A DNA stretch of 64,000 nt from Apodemus sylvaticus (GCF_947179515.1 NC_067492.1:14011416-14075415); one strand, 5' to 3'. Numbered from the stretch's first letter, positions 32,431-42,689 are shown. Notes: a model not told the origin generated them from the sequence alone. Numbers and translations: made by a program.

Positions 32431-32655
32431 TGCTTCATTTTATTTTTTGAGGCATGGTCTCTCACTGAATAGACCGACTTCCCAGTAATCCTAAGAGATT
32501 CCTTCTCTCCACCCTCCACGCTCCACCCCTGCCTGGCTCTGAGGTTACAGTCACCTGCTCCACCACTCCTGGCTTTCCTTGTAGGTGCTAGGGATCTGAA
32601 CTTGGGTCCTCAGGCTTCATAGGCAATGCTGTGCTAACTGAGTCTCCTCAGCCCT
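32431..32655 (-). mobile_element. B4/RSINE1 SINE, second segment
   Basis: Continues ttttgaggcatggtctctc, actgaatagaccgac, then ctgaacttgggtcctcagg and gctaactgagtctcctcagcc, the reverse-strand B1-like middle and tRNA-like head. Confidence 0.75.
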
Positions 32656-33639
32656 ACTTCTCATATTCGGAATTCAGAAAATACCTCCTACCTTTCTCGT
32701 CATAACCCTCTCTGACTTCCCTTTTGTTCACGCCATCTCCCAAAATATTAAATTATCCCCCCTCCCAAAAAAGCAAAACTGAGCGAAAATTGATGGCAAA
32801 GCTATCCCAATGATCTCCTACCAAAAGACAAACTCAACATGAGACTTTTCTTAAGCTCTAGAATAGGAGGATTAAAAAGAAAGAGCAATACTTCCTCTCT
32901 GGTGTTCTTACATGGGGATCTGAAACAGAACTAGCCAAGTGGGGTAGACACATCCCTAGCTCCTGCTAGCATAGTCGGTCTCATTGGAGAGATGTCTGCC
33001 TGGGAGAAGGAGGCAGAGATGCCTCCCAGGCTGACATTGATGTTCCTACAAGGATATTCTGCCAGGGTGTGACAAGTCACCACCAAATGAATTGCTCCCC
33101 AGTGGGCTGGACTCCAGTCATGTTGTCAGGTAAACACAGAAATATTCTGTCTTCTCCTGCCAAGCCTTGTCAAGTGTCTGTATTTGTTATTGAATCTTGA
33201 GTCCCACAAGTAAACCCCTCATATTTCTTTATAGTGGAAATGCAAACCATATGCTTGTGCCTTATTCCCACTGAATGTATCCAAACCCTGCCTGGAGCCA
33301 GGCATAATTTTTTACAGTGCTTGTTCTCAGCATAGTACATCAGCTCAGAGCTCTTTCCATTTTCCTATAATTTAAGTGGATTTGACTTTCTGGTGTAGAT
33401 ACGGGAGTCTTTGATATGAAGAAGTAGGCTCTGGTTGTCCTAGCCTGTTCTCTGTTTTGGCTTTTAATAAACATTGGCTTATGGCAATAAATACCATCAG
33501 GTCCTAATAGCCAATGACAGCTCTGTTTTCTCTGTATGTACCTCAGAGTTTTTCTCAACCCAATATTCTATCTTTGTGAATTAGCAGGTGGAGTCATCTG
33601 CTATGTCAATGGAAGATTTGCATGCTTCAAGCATGTATG
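32656..33639. other. unique non-coding DNA
   Basis: About 1 kb with no confident repeat or exon. Confidence 0.5.
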
Positions 33640-33962
33640 GGAACATGTGTGTGTGTGTGTGTGTGTGCATATGTGTATGTGGATCCATACACACATGCAC
33701 ATAAAAGCACGAGTATGTGTAAGCCAGAGGTCAACCTTGAGTATCTTCTTTAGTCTTTTTCCATCTTGTCTTTTGAGAAAGGTCTCACAATTACCTGATT
33801 CAGCTAAGATGCCTAGTCATGAAGCCCCAGGAAATCCTCCTGCCTCTGTCTACCCATAACTGGGATTACAAGTTTGTACCACCACTCCTGAATGTTTCAT
33901 GTGGGCTCTGAGTACCAAACTCATGTCTTTAAGCTTATGCATCAAGCCATCTTCCCAGTCCC
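33640..33962 (-). mobile_element. B4/RSINE1 SINE with TG tail
   Basis: TG repeat (33647-33667), then agccagaggtcaaccttgag, gtcttttgagaaaggtctcac, aactgggattacaagtttg, gtgggctctgagtaccaaac and catcttcccagtccc. Full reverse-strand B4 order. Confidence 0.85.
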
Positions 33963-33982
33963 AAGAGATGGTTTATTCATTG

Positions 33983-34024
33983 TTGTTGTTATTATTATTA
34001 TTAGTAGTAGCAGTAGTAGTAGTG
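33983..34024 (+). repeat. TTG/TTA/GTA trinucleotide array
   Basis: gttgttgtt, attattatt and agtagtagc/agtagtagt units, lying at the A-tail side of the next B1. Confidence 0.93.
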
Positions 34025-34170
34025 ATTTTTTCAGGACAGGGACTCACTGTATAGCACTGAATGTTCTGAAACTCATTTTGTAGACCAAGCTGGCCTCAAA
34101 CTCAGAGATCCACGGGCCTCTGTCTCTGGAATGCTTGGTTAATGGTGTGGGCCACCATTGCCCCTCTAGA
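34025..34170 (-). mobile_element. B1 SINE
   Basis: Reverse-strand order: caggacagggactcactg, gtagaccaagctggcctc, aaactcagagatccacggg, cctctgtctctggaatgc and gtgtgggccaccattgcc. A well-preserved rodent B1. Confidence 0.92.
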
Positions 34171-34663
34171 GAGGTATGTTTTAAGGAGTTAGTGGCACTA
34201 GGGTTTGATCAGCATCCTTTGGAGGGTGGCATAGCTTTCTAGTTCCTAGCATGCCTGGAAACAGTACTTCCAAGTTTAAAAAGGGAGTTAGAGTCTAACC
34301 CTATCAGTGGACCTTTTTGACAAGTTTCGGCCTGAGTGATAGTGAAAGCTGCTACTTCCCAAATCTCACACTCTTTGAAGAAGTAGCCAATGCCTTTAAC
34401 TTCCCACTGCAATCCCAAGGCCGGGCTCTGAAGCTATCTTAAGCCCTACTATTTATCTGCCTGATGGGGCATGACACTTACTTATTAAAAACATATCTAT
34501 CATGGTTAATGACTTGAGTTTTCCACTGAATACAGTACAATGACAGGTGTGAGAGGAAAGGGAGAGAGTTAGGTGCTGTTTCCTGCTCAGAGATGTCTCA
34601 ACCATATCAACCTTGCTCTGTGGCAGGGATGTTAGCGTAGGGACGCCACTCAAGCCTTCTCCC

Positions 34664-34666
<3 letters not shown>
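34171..34666. other. unique non-coding DNA
   Basis: No element recognised. Confidence 0.5.
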
Positions 34667-34699
<33 letters not shown>

Positions 34700-34765
34700 T
34701 GCACCTAGCTACACACACACACACACACATACAAATGCACCTAGCTATACACACACACAAACACA
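34667..34765 (+). repeat. (CA)n microsatellite with duplicated spacer
   Basis: Three CA runs separated by two copies of the word aaatgcacctagcta (34697-34711 and 34733-34747), a 36-bp tandem unit. Confidence 0.95.
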
Positions 34766-34779
34766 CATACTCACACATC

Positions 34780-35340
34780 CATGCAAGAGAAATTACACGC
34801 TTGTTTTGAATGGAAAATCATGTCATTTGCAGTTTCAGATAAAAGCACGTTTGAGTGCATATGGGAGACACCATCAACAACCACTTGGAGTGCCGAGTAA
34901 AACGGGTCATTAGGCTTTTGTTTGTTGGAGAGTGTCCCCCATCTGACAGCACCGAATGGTACCACTTTTAGCAGCTTATGTTCCCGGTTACATTAAACAG
35001 ACAAACAGATTGGCTATTTTGCATTTCTCATTCGACAACAGCTTGCCTTCATTTGCCTCACGCGGGTGGCGATGCTGAAAGCGTGGTGGATTACTGTAGC
35101 CAAGGTCCTGGTTTTGAATAACAGCAGATGCCAACATTGAACTTCAAAATCAATCAATTCTTTTTCCTGAGTGTGGATAAAAGGTCTGGTGGAGCGCCTG
35201 CAGGGGTTTTTCTGCTGCTTACATCTGAAAACGAGAGGCCACATTCATTACCAAAGTTTCTGCAAGGAAGAACAAATCCGGAGAGTTTGCAGAGGAAGGG
35301 GTTTCGAAGAAGCACGCTCTCCTGAGTCTGTACCATTCCC
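34780..35340. promoter_or_regulatory. candidate conserved non-coding element or enhancer
   Basis: About 560 bp, repeat-free, with 16 CpGs although most of the window is CpG-poor. Motif words include ACAAACA (35001-35007, forkhead type) and ATCAATCA (35149-35156, PBX/HOX type). No consistent reading frame with splice signals is seen. The texture matches deeply conserved enhancers, but conservation was not tested. Confidence 0.4.
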
Positions 35341-36805
35341 AAGACTGGGGAACTTGACAGGAAGGGCATGCGCTGTGGAGCTCCTTTGGGGTAAGGTGAG
35401 AACTCAGTTCATCAGTCTGGAGGCTTTGCTCCAAAGCCTTTGCCTGATAGGATAATGAAAAGCTTGGTTGTAAGAAGGAGACAGGCCTCACCGAAGACTG
35501 GAAGGCCAGCAACCTGGTTGGTGTTCAAGCAAAATGCATTTCAGGGTCACTGTGGCCTCCTGGGGCTGCTGGAGGCCCTCCAGAAGGAGTCCTAGCCCTG
35601 GCTAGTAGTAGTCCCCTGAACTGTTAGCACTGATGTCAGAGGCTGGGTCCCAGCATCCACTGTCTCTCTCACTGTCGCGTGTGGAAAGGCATTTCCAAGC
35701 GGCATGGAAGAGACGTGGGCAAAAGTAAGGCCCTGTGGGAAGTCCGTCTCCTGTCTCAGAACAACTCGGAGGCCAAATGGTCTGAGAGACACTGATAGGT
35801 CTGATGAGACCCCCCCGTGGAACTCAGAATGAAGACAAGCCATTGCTCAACTCTTGGGCTGTGCTTCTAAGAGGAACCTAGCTCCTCCTAGCCAGCTTCC
35901 TTACACAATGTCAGTTTACTAATGCAAACGTGGGGTCACAGGAGATGGTCATGGGTGACTATGTATAGCAGTAAGCTGATATGCAAATTATTACACATAT
36001 TTTGTGGGTAAAGTACTTAACAAGAATCAATTAAAGTAAAACAAACAGGCATGTGTTTAGAGTTACAGTGCATTCACAACTACCGGGTATGTAACATGAC
36101 AGAACCACATCCCTGACACCCTGTGACCTAGAAGGCAGGGCCAGTACACTTCGGCATTGCCATACACAAGTGCATTCTCTCTGCGGGGAGGGGAAGGGGG
36201 TGAGTGAGAAATGTATTCAATTTCATAGCAGCATCAACTACTTATCAAAAGTCCCTACCCCAGGCAGTAGGAACTGCCTGTAACCCTCAAAACCATTCTC
36301 AAGTGGACATTGCTGTCTAGGAGAGATGATGTCACAGTCCCCCAAGGCTTGTAGGTCAATGAATCAGCAGGCATTGATACCCCTGGAGCCTCCCATGTCC
36401 TGGCAGGGTCACTCCCCTCCAGGGTGTTCCCCAAGATGTTGGGAAAACATATCCCATCAATCCAGAGGCCAGTTCTCCTTAGCACTGCCCAGCCTTGCAG
36501 CAGTGCCTCCTCGGACTGACCTCCAGGGACTGCAGGGTTCTTCTTTGTTAGGCCCAGGCAGCTTTCACAGGGACACCTCCCCCCAAACCTCTCACCACTG
36601 TCCCATAGTTCCCCTTTCCTAGGTCCTCACTCCTTATCAACTCCTGGCCCTTCCCTTTCTTTCTTCTTCTTCCTCCTCTCCATGTACTGATAAAGCATAG
36701 AGTCATATTGAAGCATCTATGGTTTTGCATATTACAATAGCTTTGTGAATAATCACTTGTAAATAAACAAACCAACAAACCATTGCTCTTAATGCCAAGG
36801 AATTT
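35341..36805. other. unique non-coding DNA
   Basis: No confident repeat. Contains a perfect octamer ATGCAAAT (35981-35988), a 7-base-arm hairpin (ggcctcc/ggaggcc, 35554-35577) and a weak MIR-like segment at 36270-36320. Confidence 0.5.
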
Positions 36806-36833
36806 TGTTGTTGTTGTTGTTGTTGTTGTTGTT
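36806..36833 (+). repeat. (GTT)n microsatellite
   Basis: Nine GTT units. Confidence 0.95.
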
Positions 36834-36926
36834 CTAGTGTTTGGTTTGGTTTGTTTCCCACTGCCTCCACAAATACATAAAATCCTAGGAGAAGTCTAAG
36901 ATTTGAGAGGAGGCTTCTTGAAAGTC

Positions 36927-37105
36927 CAGTCATTAACAGCACAAAGAATCAACAGTCAATACTTGCTATCAGTTTACATTTTTTCCATATACTTATCTGG
37001 CTTAGGAATAATCATTAGCCATGACACATTAATATGACACAAATTGAACCCAGCTCTGATTTATATTTAAACTTTCCACAACTAAATATTTTTGGAGTGT
37101 GGTCC
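36927..37105 (+). repeat. diverged local duplication, copy A
   Basis: Shares ordered words with 37530-37711: catacttatctggcttaggaa, split once; aggaataatcatt; gatacaaattga-type text; atatttaaactttccacaac; aactaaatat; gagtgtg. It is AT-rich and not a repeat family I know. Confidence 0.75.
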
Positions 37106-37209
37106 TGGCACCATTAGCACTCTTGTATGCAGAGGAGATTATTCCAGGGTTCTCACTACAAGGAACCAGAAGAGGCAGCTAGACAGCTTGAGTTAGGTGA
37201 GCAATGCCA

Positions 37210-37443
37210 GAAAGCCCAGGGTACTACCGCTCACTTGGTAGAGTACTTGCCCAGCACACACAAACACCCGGGTTCAATTCCCAGCACCAAATAAAAACCA
37301 AGCCTAGAATTATATATCTATAACCCTAGCACGTAAGAGTAGAGACAGGAGGATGAGAAGTTCAAAGTCATCCTTGGCTTCACAGAGAGTTTGAAACCAG
37401 CCTGGGATTCATGAAACTGTCCCCAAAATAAAATAAAATAAAA
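37210..37443 (+). mobile_element. ID-B1 dimer SINE
   Basis: ID-like head (gctcacttggtagagtacttg, split once; gggttcaattcccagcacc) and B1-like half (tataaccctagcacgtaag, agacaggaggatgagaag, gaaaccagcctgggattc) ending in AAAT repeats. It lies between the two copies of a local duplication. Confidence 0.85.
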
Positions 37444-37529
37444 AGCAATATACACATATATGCATAAACACATATATGCTTAATATACATACATACACAT
37501 ACACACACATACATACATGTATATATAAA
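37444..37529 (+). repeat. TA/CATA-rich low-complexity DNA
   Basis: acatatatgc and acatacacac units, likely the evolved tail of the ID-B1 dimer. Confidence 0.8.
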
Positions 37530-37706
37530 GGTCAATCACTGACAACACACTCAGAGTCAATAAATATATAAGTGCTATCAATTTAAATTTTTTCACATAC
37601 TTGTCTACTTAGGAATAATCATTCGCCATTATTATGATACAAATTGAAACAAACTACGAGTCATATTCATATTTGAATCTTCAGCAACTAAATATCCTCG
37701 AGTGTG

Positions 37707-37711
<5 letters not shown>
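37530..37711 (+). repeat. diverged local duplication, copy B
   Basis: Second copy of 36927-37105, about 600 bp downstream in the same orientation, with aggaataatcatt, gatacaaattgaa, catatttgaatcttcagc, aactaaatat and gagtgtg in the same order and spacing. The copies differ at many sites. Confidence 0.75.
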
Positions 37712-37742
<31 letters not shown>

Positions 37743-37790
37743 TGTGTGTAGAGGGGGAGGAGGGAGAGAGGGAGAGAAGGGGGGGAGATG
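37712..37790 (+). repeat. (GT)n and GGGAG-rich run
   Basis: About 18 GT units (37709-37748 with one break), then a G/A-rich segment. Confidence 0.95.
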
Positions 37791-39679
37791 GAGTATCAAC
37801 AAGCAGCTTTGACCAAGTAATCTGACAGGTTGGTATCGCCATGGAGCTGGGTTGCCCAAGAAGGATCAAGGTCAGGGTGCTTATAGGCTGCTACACAGGA
37901 CACTCAAGGTTCTCCTAAGGTCCTGAACATTAAGATGGGTAAGGTAGGAGCAGCCCCATACCCCTCACAAGAGATCAATCACACCAACTCCCAGTTAATT
38001 GAGTTTTCTTCTCTTTCTTGGCTTCCTTCCTCTCTGTCCTGCTGGCCCCCTCCCCTTTGTGCTCCTGGTCTGTCAATTTGGACCTTTTGTTGGTTTAATA
38101 GAGACTGAAACCCCTTAGGGTCTGGAGTTTGCTGTTTTCATTCAACAGTGGAAGGGGCTCCCCCCCTTTTTTTGTCATTGTTTGTTCTTCTAAGCCAGGG
38201 TACAATACCTCTGCAGTACAGAAACAGTGTGCTGGGAGCTCTAGATCCGGAACAAAACTCTCATTAATGGGGTGGTGGGATTTCCTGGTCACAGCTTTTA
38301 GACAAAGGGCAAAGGTCTCCCATTAACCAACCTCCAGTCTAAACAAGACTGTGTAAAAATGACAGGGAGGGGAGGGAGATAAAAAGCCAAATATTTGTTC
38401 CTTATTGTGGAACAGCAATAGAAGGGGGGGCTCATCTGTGCTATATACTGCCCCCTAAGGGACATCCCAGAAGGGGCCGTAGTGTCATCCTGCCACCAAG
38501 AACTAGTATTGCTAGCTACTGGCAGTAGTTTATGGAGGTTCTTAACCTCAGGCTTCAGTGACTGGCAGGGGAACCCTGCTTGCTATTGTGTGTCTGTACC
38601 TATCTTTGGACTCCTAGCCCTGATTACCCATTGTATGCTGCCCAAGATGGAAGCAGGAACTTGCTGGGTATGGGCCCAATTTCCATTGGTTCCCCTACGG
38701 ATAGAATTTTCTAGAAAAGTTTCAAAACTAGTCAAAATGTGACAGGTGTGTGTAGGTAATTAGATATCAATCTCTTTTATATATTTATCAAGCTAAACCC
38801 TTAGAGGCCTTCCATCCCCATGTCTATGCAACCACATGGCCTATGCTTCTAATTCTCTCTTGGGCCTTGCATGTGGACTGCTACTTATTGTTGTACGCCA
38901 CATTCCTGCCCACTGTTTCTTCACCCAGGTAGAAGGAAGTGCTGGTCAACTGCCCTGATCTTAACCCTGTCCAGAGTTCATGCCTCAGTTCTTCCCTCCT
39001 TAGCTGGAGCTGACATGCAAGGCAAATATTTGAGTGTGTAGTTCCTCAGTTTGTGTGTAGTGTGTGGAGGGGTGGGGGCTTATTGAGTCTGTCTGCCAGT
39101 ATTAGATGCATGTAACCGCCATAGAAGAAAGTGCTAGATACTGTGAACTCACAAGCAAAACCATTCCTGTGCCTTCAGCAAAGTGCCTGCTTCTCCATAC
39201 AGGGAGAAAGAACTCTATGAATTATTGATCCAAAATGGCTGCTCCTTTCACCAGCTCACCACCATATGAGCTACTTCTTCCAGTGCGATGGGGGTGTCCA
39301 TGAGCCTAGATGAATTCTAGAAGATTAATCTGAAGGTTCTCAAGACCAGGCTGTATGCCACCTGGCAAGAGAGCCTGGCTTCTTGCTCTCTCTCCTTTTG
39401 TCCCTTTGGAGCCAGGGCTCAACCTTTTCCTTCTGTACCATATCCTACAAATGATCTGGGCAGTTAGGACCTCGGCTGCATATTGGATTCATCTGTGAAG
39501 GGTCTTAGACACTTAACTCTGGGTAACGTACAAGAAGGTGGATTAAATGGGGTAAAGCTCCTGGTAGCCACAGTATGGACACCCCCACCACCACCCCCAG
39601 ATTGGGGGAGCCCTGGCTGCTGATGGAGACCAGAGGAGGTGAATATTCTCCCAGAAGGGAGAAGTCTCAATCATGTATT
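37791..39679. other. unidentified non-coding stretch, possible old LTR remnant
   Basis: About 1.9 kb without SINEs. 37970-38740 is oddly textured (CT-rich patches, tgaaaccccttagggtctgg, gctgccccctaaggg-like words) and might be a decayed endogenous retrovirus LTR or leader, but I recognise no family and no coding motif. Confidence 0.35.
38447..38461 (-). promoter_or_regulatory. weaker CTCF-like motif
   Basis: The plus strand reads actgccccctaaggg. The reverse complement fits 13 of 15 positions of CCASYAGRKGGCRSY, in the same orientation as the motif at 31996. Confidence 0.3.
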
Positions 39680-39886
39680 TGTTTTTGAAATTTTATTTTA
39701 TTATACTCATTTTTATTTGATAGGCATGGTCATTCCCATATGGGAACATGTGTGTGGCATAGCACACATGTGGATGTCAGGGGATAACGTGTATGGTCAG
39801 ACTAGGGATCAAAGTCGGGTTTCTAAGCTTGGCAGCATGTGCCTTTACCCGCTGAGACATCTCATTGGAACCCCAGCCCCATATTT
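39680..39886 (-). mobile_element. B3 SINE
   Basis: Reads gttttattttattatactc-type tail text, then acatgtggatgtcagggg, gggatcaaagtcgggtttc, cttggcagcatgtgcctttac, ccgctgagacatctc and aaccccagcccc, the reverse-strand order of old rodent B3. Confidence 0.8.
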
Positions 39887-39949
39887 TTATAGACCTCAGT
39901 CCTATCCACACCCTAGCATAGAAACCCACTTACTGTAATAGTAACATGG

Positions 39950-40140
39950 AGGACTGTAATGATTGCATTTACTGAGCACTCAGTGATGATCAGGCACTTC
40001 TGCTGAATACTTAATAACACCCTTAGGAGATTCTCTAAGGGGATGGCCATGCTATTTCCCTTCTCCAATGGGGAAGCTGAAGTTCTGAAGTCAGTAGTTT
40101 GCCCCAAGACTCACAGCTGCCAAACGTGGCCAATTCAGTT
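39950..40140 (+). mobile_element. MIR SINE, near full length
   Basis: Reads gcatttactgagcactcag, atcaggcacttctgctgaat, ttaataacacccttaggag, caatggggaagctgaag and gcccca, agactcacagctgcc. All follow MIR in order (tttattgagcactt, ccaggcactgttct, gatgaggaaactgag, cccaaggtcacacagct). Confidence 0.8.
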
Positions 40141-40284
40141 TCAACTTCCTCATTCAGTGTCTGAATTTCTTACAAAATTGCAATAACCTCCAAGGCATGA
40201 GTAGTTAATTCTCCATCTGTTTTCAAAAATGTCAGGACCAAGACACTATATCCAGAAAAGGATGCTCTGGTTTTTTCCTGGAGT

Positions 40285-40425
40285 CCACATCTGGGAGAGT
40301 ACATCTGTAATTCCAAGACAGGGGAAATGGAAGCAAAAAGATTCCTAGTTTGAAACCAGCCTGGACTACAGAGTAAGTGTAAGGCCAACTGAGGTTATAG
40401 TGAGTTCTTGCCTCAAAAGTACAAT
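40285..40425 (+). mobile_element. B1 SINE
   Basis: Reads tacatctgtaattccaagac, gattcctagtttgaaaccag, cctggactacagagtaag and gagttcttgcctcaaaa in B1 order. The extreme 5' end is diverged. Confidence 0.8.
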
Positions 40426-40461
40426 CAGACAGAGTCAAAGACAAAAATGAAGAAGTAAGGT

Positions 40462-40525
40462 TGGGGCTTAGTGGTAGAGTATTAATCTAGTGCACACTAG
40501 GCCCCAGTTTGAATCCCTAAGGTCA
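40462..40525 (+). mobile_element. ID SINE
   Basis: Reads ggttggggcttagtggtag, agtattaatctagtgcac and ggccccagtttgaatccc, matching ID. Confidence 0.75.
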
Positions 40526-40747
40526 CAACTAGGGGGAAATTCTTCTATGAAAACTTCTACCGTGATTTTGCTACTTTCAATATTGATTCAATACAATCAA
40601 AAGTAGTTGCCAAGGAAAACCTTCTGATATTTTATTTCAGGTTGCCTCATTTGGATGATCTGTGTAGTCTTGCAACACTCTAGCAGCCTTGAACTAAATT
40701 AAGAAGCAGGACTTTATGACCAAAAAAAAAAAAAAAAAAAAAAAAAC
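40526..40747 (+). other. unidentified DNA ending in poly(A)
   Basis: About 190 bp of unrecognised AT-rich DNA followed by a run of about 25 A (40722-40746). It could be a retroposed fragment. No target duplication is obvious. Confidence 0.35.
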
Positions 40748-40824
40748 CAACACCAACATGACTCAAGAGTTTGTGCCCACAGTGTGATGATGAAGAAGAG
40801 GCCAGTTGAAAGGGAGAAGTGGCT

Positions 40825-40990
40825 ATGAGCAGGGAGTGGTGGCTCACTCTTGTAAAACCAGCCCTTGGGATGAAAGCAGAAAGGTCAAGAGTTCAATGCC
40901 AAGTTCCACTGTAAAGATCTTGAAACTGGCCTAGGTTATGAATAAGACTGTATCAAAAGAGAAAATGAATGGAATAAAAGAAAGGGGGCT
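40825..40990 (+). mobile_element. B1 SINE
   Basis: Reads gcagggagtggtggctcac, gaaaggtcaagagttcaatg, ttgaaactggcctaggttatg and actgtatcaaaagag, in B1 order, with an A/G-rich tail. Confidence 0.85.
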
Positions 40991-41058
40991 ATGGGTCAGT
41001 ACAGGGGACTCAGCTGTGCAGCATGCCCCAACCAAGCAACCTCTGCCAAGGATGACGA

Positions 41059-41290
41059 CTCCTCCTCCTCCTCCTCCTCTTCTCCTACTCCTCTTCTCTT
41101 TTCTTTCTCTTCCTCCTCTTCCTCCTCTTCTTTCTCTTCCTCCTCTTCCTCCTCCTCTTTCTCTTCCTCCTCTTCCTCCTCCTCTTCCTCTTCCTCCTCT
41201 TCTTGTTCCTCCTCTTCCTCCTCTATCTTCTTCTTCTTCTTCTTCTTCTTCTTCTTCTTCTTCTTCTTCTTCTTCTTCTTCTTCTTCCTT
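41059..41290 (+). repeat. TCC/TTC homopyrimidine tract
   Basis: About 230 bp with only three purines (41087, 41205, 41225). The longest pure pyrimidine run is 41088-41204. It changes from TCC-type to TTC-type units near 41228. Long Ser/Phe or Glu frames across it are artefacts. Confidence 0.97.
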
Positions 41291-41690
41291 AAAAAGTCTA
41301 CAGAGAGAGGAGTCCAATGGGCCAGGGCATCAAGAGCAGATGGACATTAATCTCAGAAAAAAGAAAAAGGCAGAAAGGAAAATTGACCATCTCCAGAGCC
41401 TTGAATTATAGTGGGAAAAATAGCAGGTAACTTGGAGAGAAATTGAACAGTGTGCTTCCCATTAATCTGTGAGCTAGCTGGGTGGAGGCATCCTGGCTCT
41501 TACGTTTCTCCTTTCCTTGATCCTGGAGAGAAAAGAAAAAGACCAAGGGCTTAGTTTGATCAATAGACTTAAAGAACTTGGGAAGTTGAAGCAACAAGAA
41601 CAGCAGTGTGAATCCTTGAAATATCAAGGGGAAACTTGTGGGAAACTGCCGGAACATATTCATGGAGCCAATATTTTGGAGGTTTGGAGG
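41291..41690. other. unique non-coding DNA
   Basis: No element recognised. Purine-rich in part. Confidence 0.5.
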
Positions 41691-41747
41691 TAGCTTTGTT
41701 TGAAATAGGGTATCATGTAGCCAAGGCTAGCCTTGAGGTCACTGTGT
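41691..41747 (-). mobile_element. ID-B1 dimer, first segment
   Basis: Reads tagctttgtttgaaataggg, tatcatgtagccaaggctag and ccttgaggtcac, reverse-strand B1. The element resumes at 41986 after an inserted L1 tail. Confidence 0.7.
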
Positions 41748-41985
41748 ATCTGGGAGGAGAGATCCTTGGTCCTATGAAGGCTTGATAGAAGTTCCAGAGT
41801 AGGGGGAATCGAGGGTGGGGAGGTGGGAGTGGGGTTAGTAGAGGAACATCCTCGTAGAAGCATGGGGAGGGAGGATGGGAGAGGGGGTTTATGGGAGAGG
41901 GGAACCGGAAAAGGGAATAACATTTGAAATGTAAATAAAGAAAATATCCAATTTTTAAAAACCATAAAAAAAGAAAAAGAAAAAG
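41748..41985 (+). mobile_element. L1 LINE 3' tail, short, rat-type
   Basis: Reads atgaaggcttgatagaag, then a G-rich segment with two gggagg blocks, gggaataacatttgaaatg, taaataaagaaaatatcc and an A-rich tail. Only about 240 bp of 3' UTR remain. It interrupts a reverse-strand ID-B1. A diverged duplication (cttgaggtcac/cttgaacttcc) may mark the target site. Confidence 0.85.
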
Positions 41986-42148
41986 ATCTTGAACTTCCAA
42001 TCCATCCACTTCCCCAGTGCTAAGATTGCAGCAGGAATGTAGCACCGTCCCCATTTTGTTTGTTGGCTTTTATGAGGTGCTTGGGATCAAACCTAAGGCT
42101 TCGTACACTCCAGGCAAGCATCCTCTATCTATCTATCCAGCCCCAAGC
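41986..42148 (-). mobile_element. ID-B1 dimer, second segment
   Basis: Reads gatcttgaacttccaatcc, ccccagtgctaagattgcag, then the ID half gggatcaaacctaaggcttc and caggcaagcatcc, ending atccagcccc. Confidence 0.75.
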
Positions 42149-42489
42149 TCACTTAAAAACTTTAATAGGTTAATTCTGCCAATTGTGTGTGTTCTCTTAA
42201 CCTCCTATCATGAGCAGATTAGTGACATAAACTGTATTTCTTGTTTACTTTAGACAGGAGGCCTTATTTAATCTGACAGTAATGATACGAAGGACTTAAC
42301 TATCACCCCCATTTTCCAGAACAGTCTAAGAGAGGCTGAAATGAGCTCTAGACTTTTGTCTCTCCATAGCCACTGTCTCTCTTGAACAGCTCAGTTGGCT
42401 GGTAACAGTGACGGGGTGGGTGTTCTCGACAGAGCTATCTTAATTCTGGTATGCAGACATGTTGACTTCAGGAAGGCCACTGAGCAAAG
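42149..42489. other. unique non-coding DNA
   Basis: No element recognised. A MIR-like word (cccccattttccagaacag) lies at 42306-42324. Confidence 0.45.
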
Positions 42490-42656
42490 AACATGACTGC
42501 AGAATGCAAATATTGCTGTTGTCGTCCCAAAAAAGCTCAAGTATGTCATGGCTTCAGCTTCTGTGAAGTAGATATGCCCAGAGTCTCCATGTTAGGGATC
42601 ATCCGAGAACTTAAAGAGAAAGTGCTTTCTGGAATGCTTGGTACAAAGCTGGGCTC

Positions 42657-42683
<27 letters not shown>
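42490..42683 (+). other. possible retroposed fragment ending in poly(A)
   Basis: About 165 bp of unrecognised sequence, open in one frame from an ATG at 42493, runs into 27 A (42657-42683). There is no AATAAA signal and no clear target duplication, so a processed pseudogene is only one option. The A run may be a stand-alone expansion. Confidence 0.25.
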
Positions 42684-42687
<4 letters not shown>

Positions 42688-42689
42688 CC

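Noticed and set aside
38482..38742. 86-codon frame
   Set aside because: No domain, signal or splice context recognised. The length is within chance for this much non-coding DNA.
40931..41411. Frames of 119-157 codons with Ser, Phe, Pro/Leu or Glu/Gly/Arg runs
   Set aside because: Products of the TCC/TTC tract. All three frames are open because the units lack stop codons.
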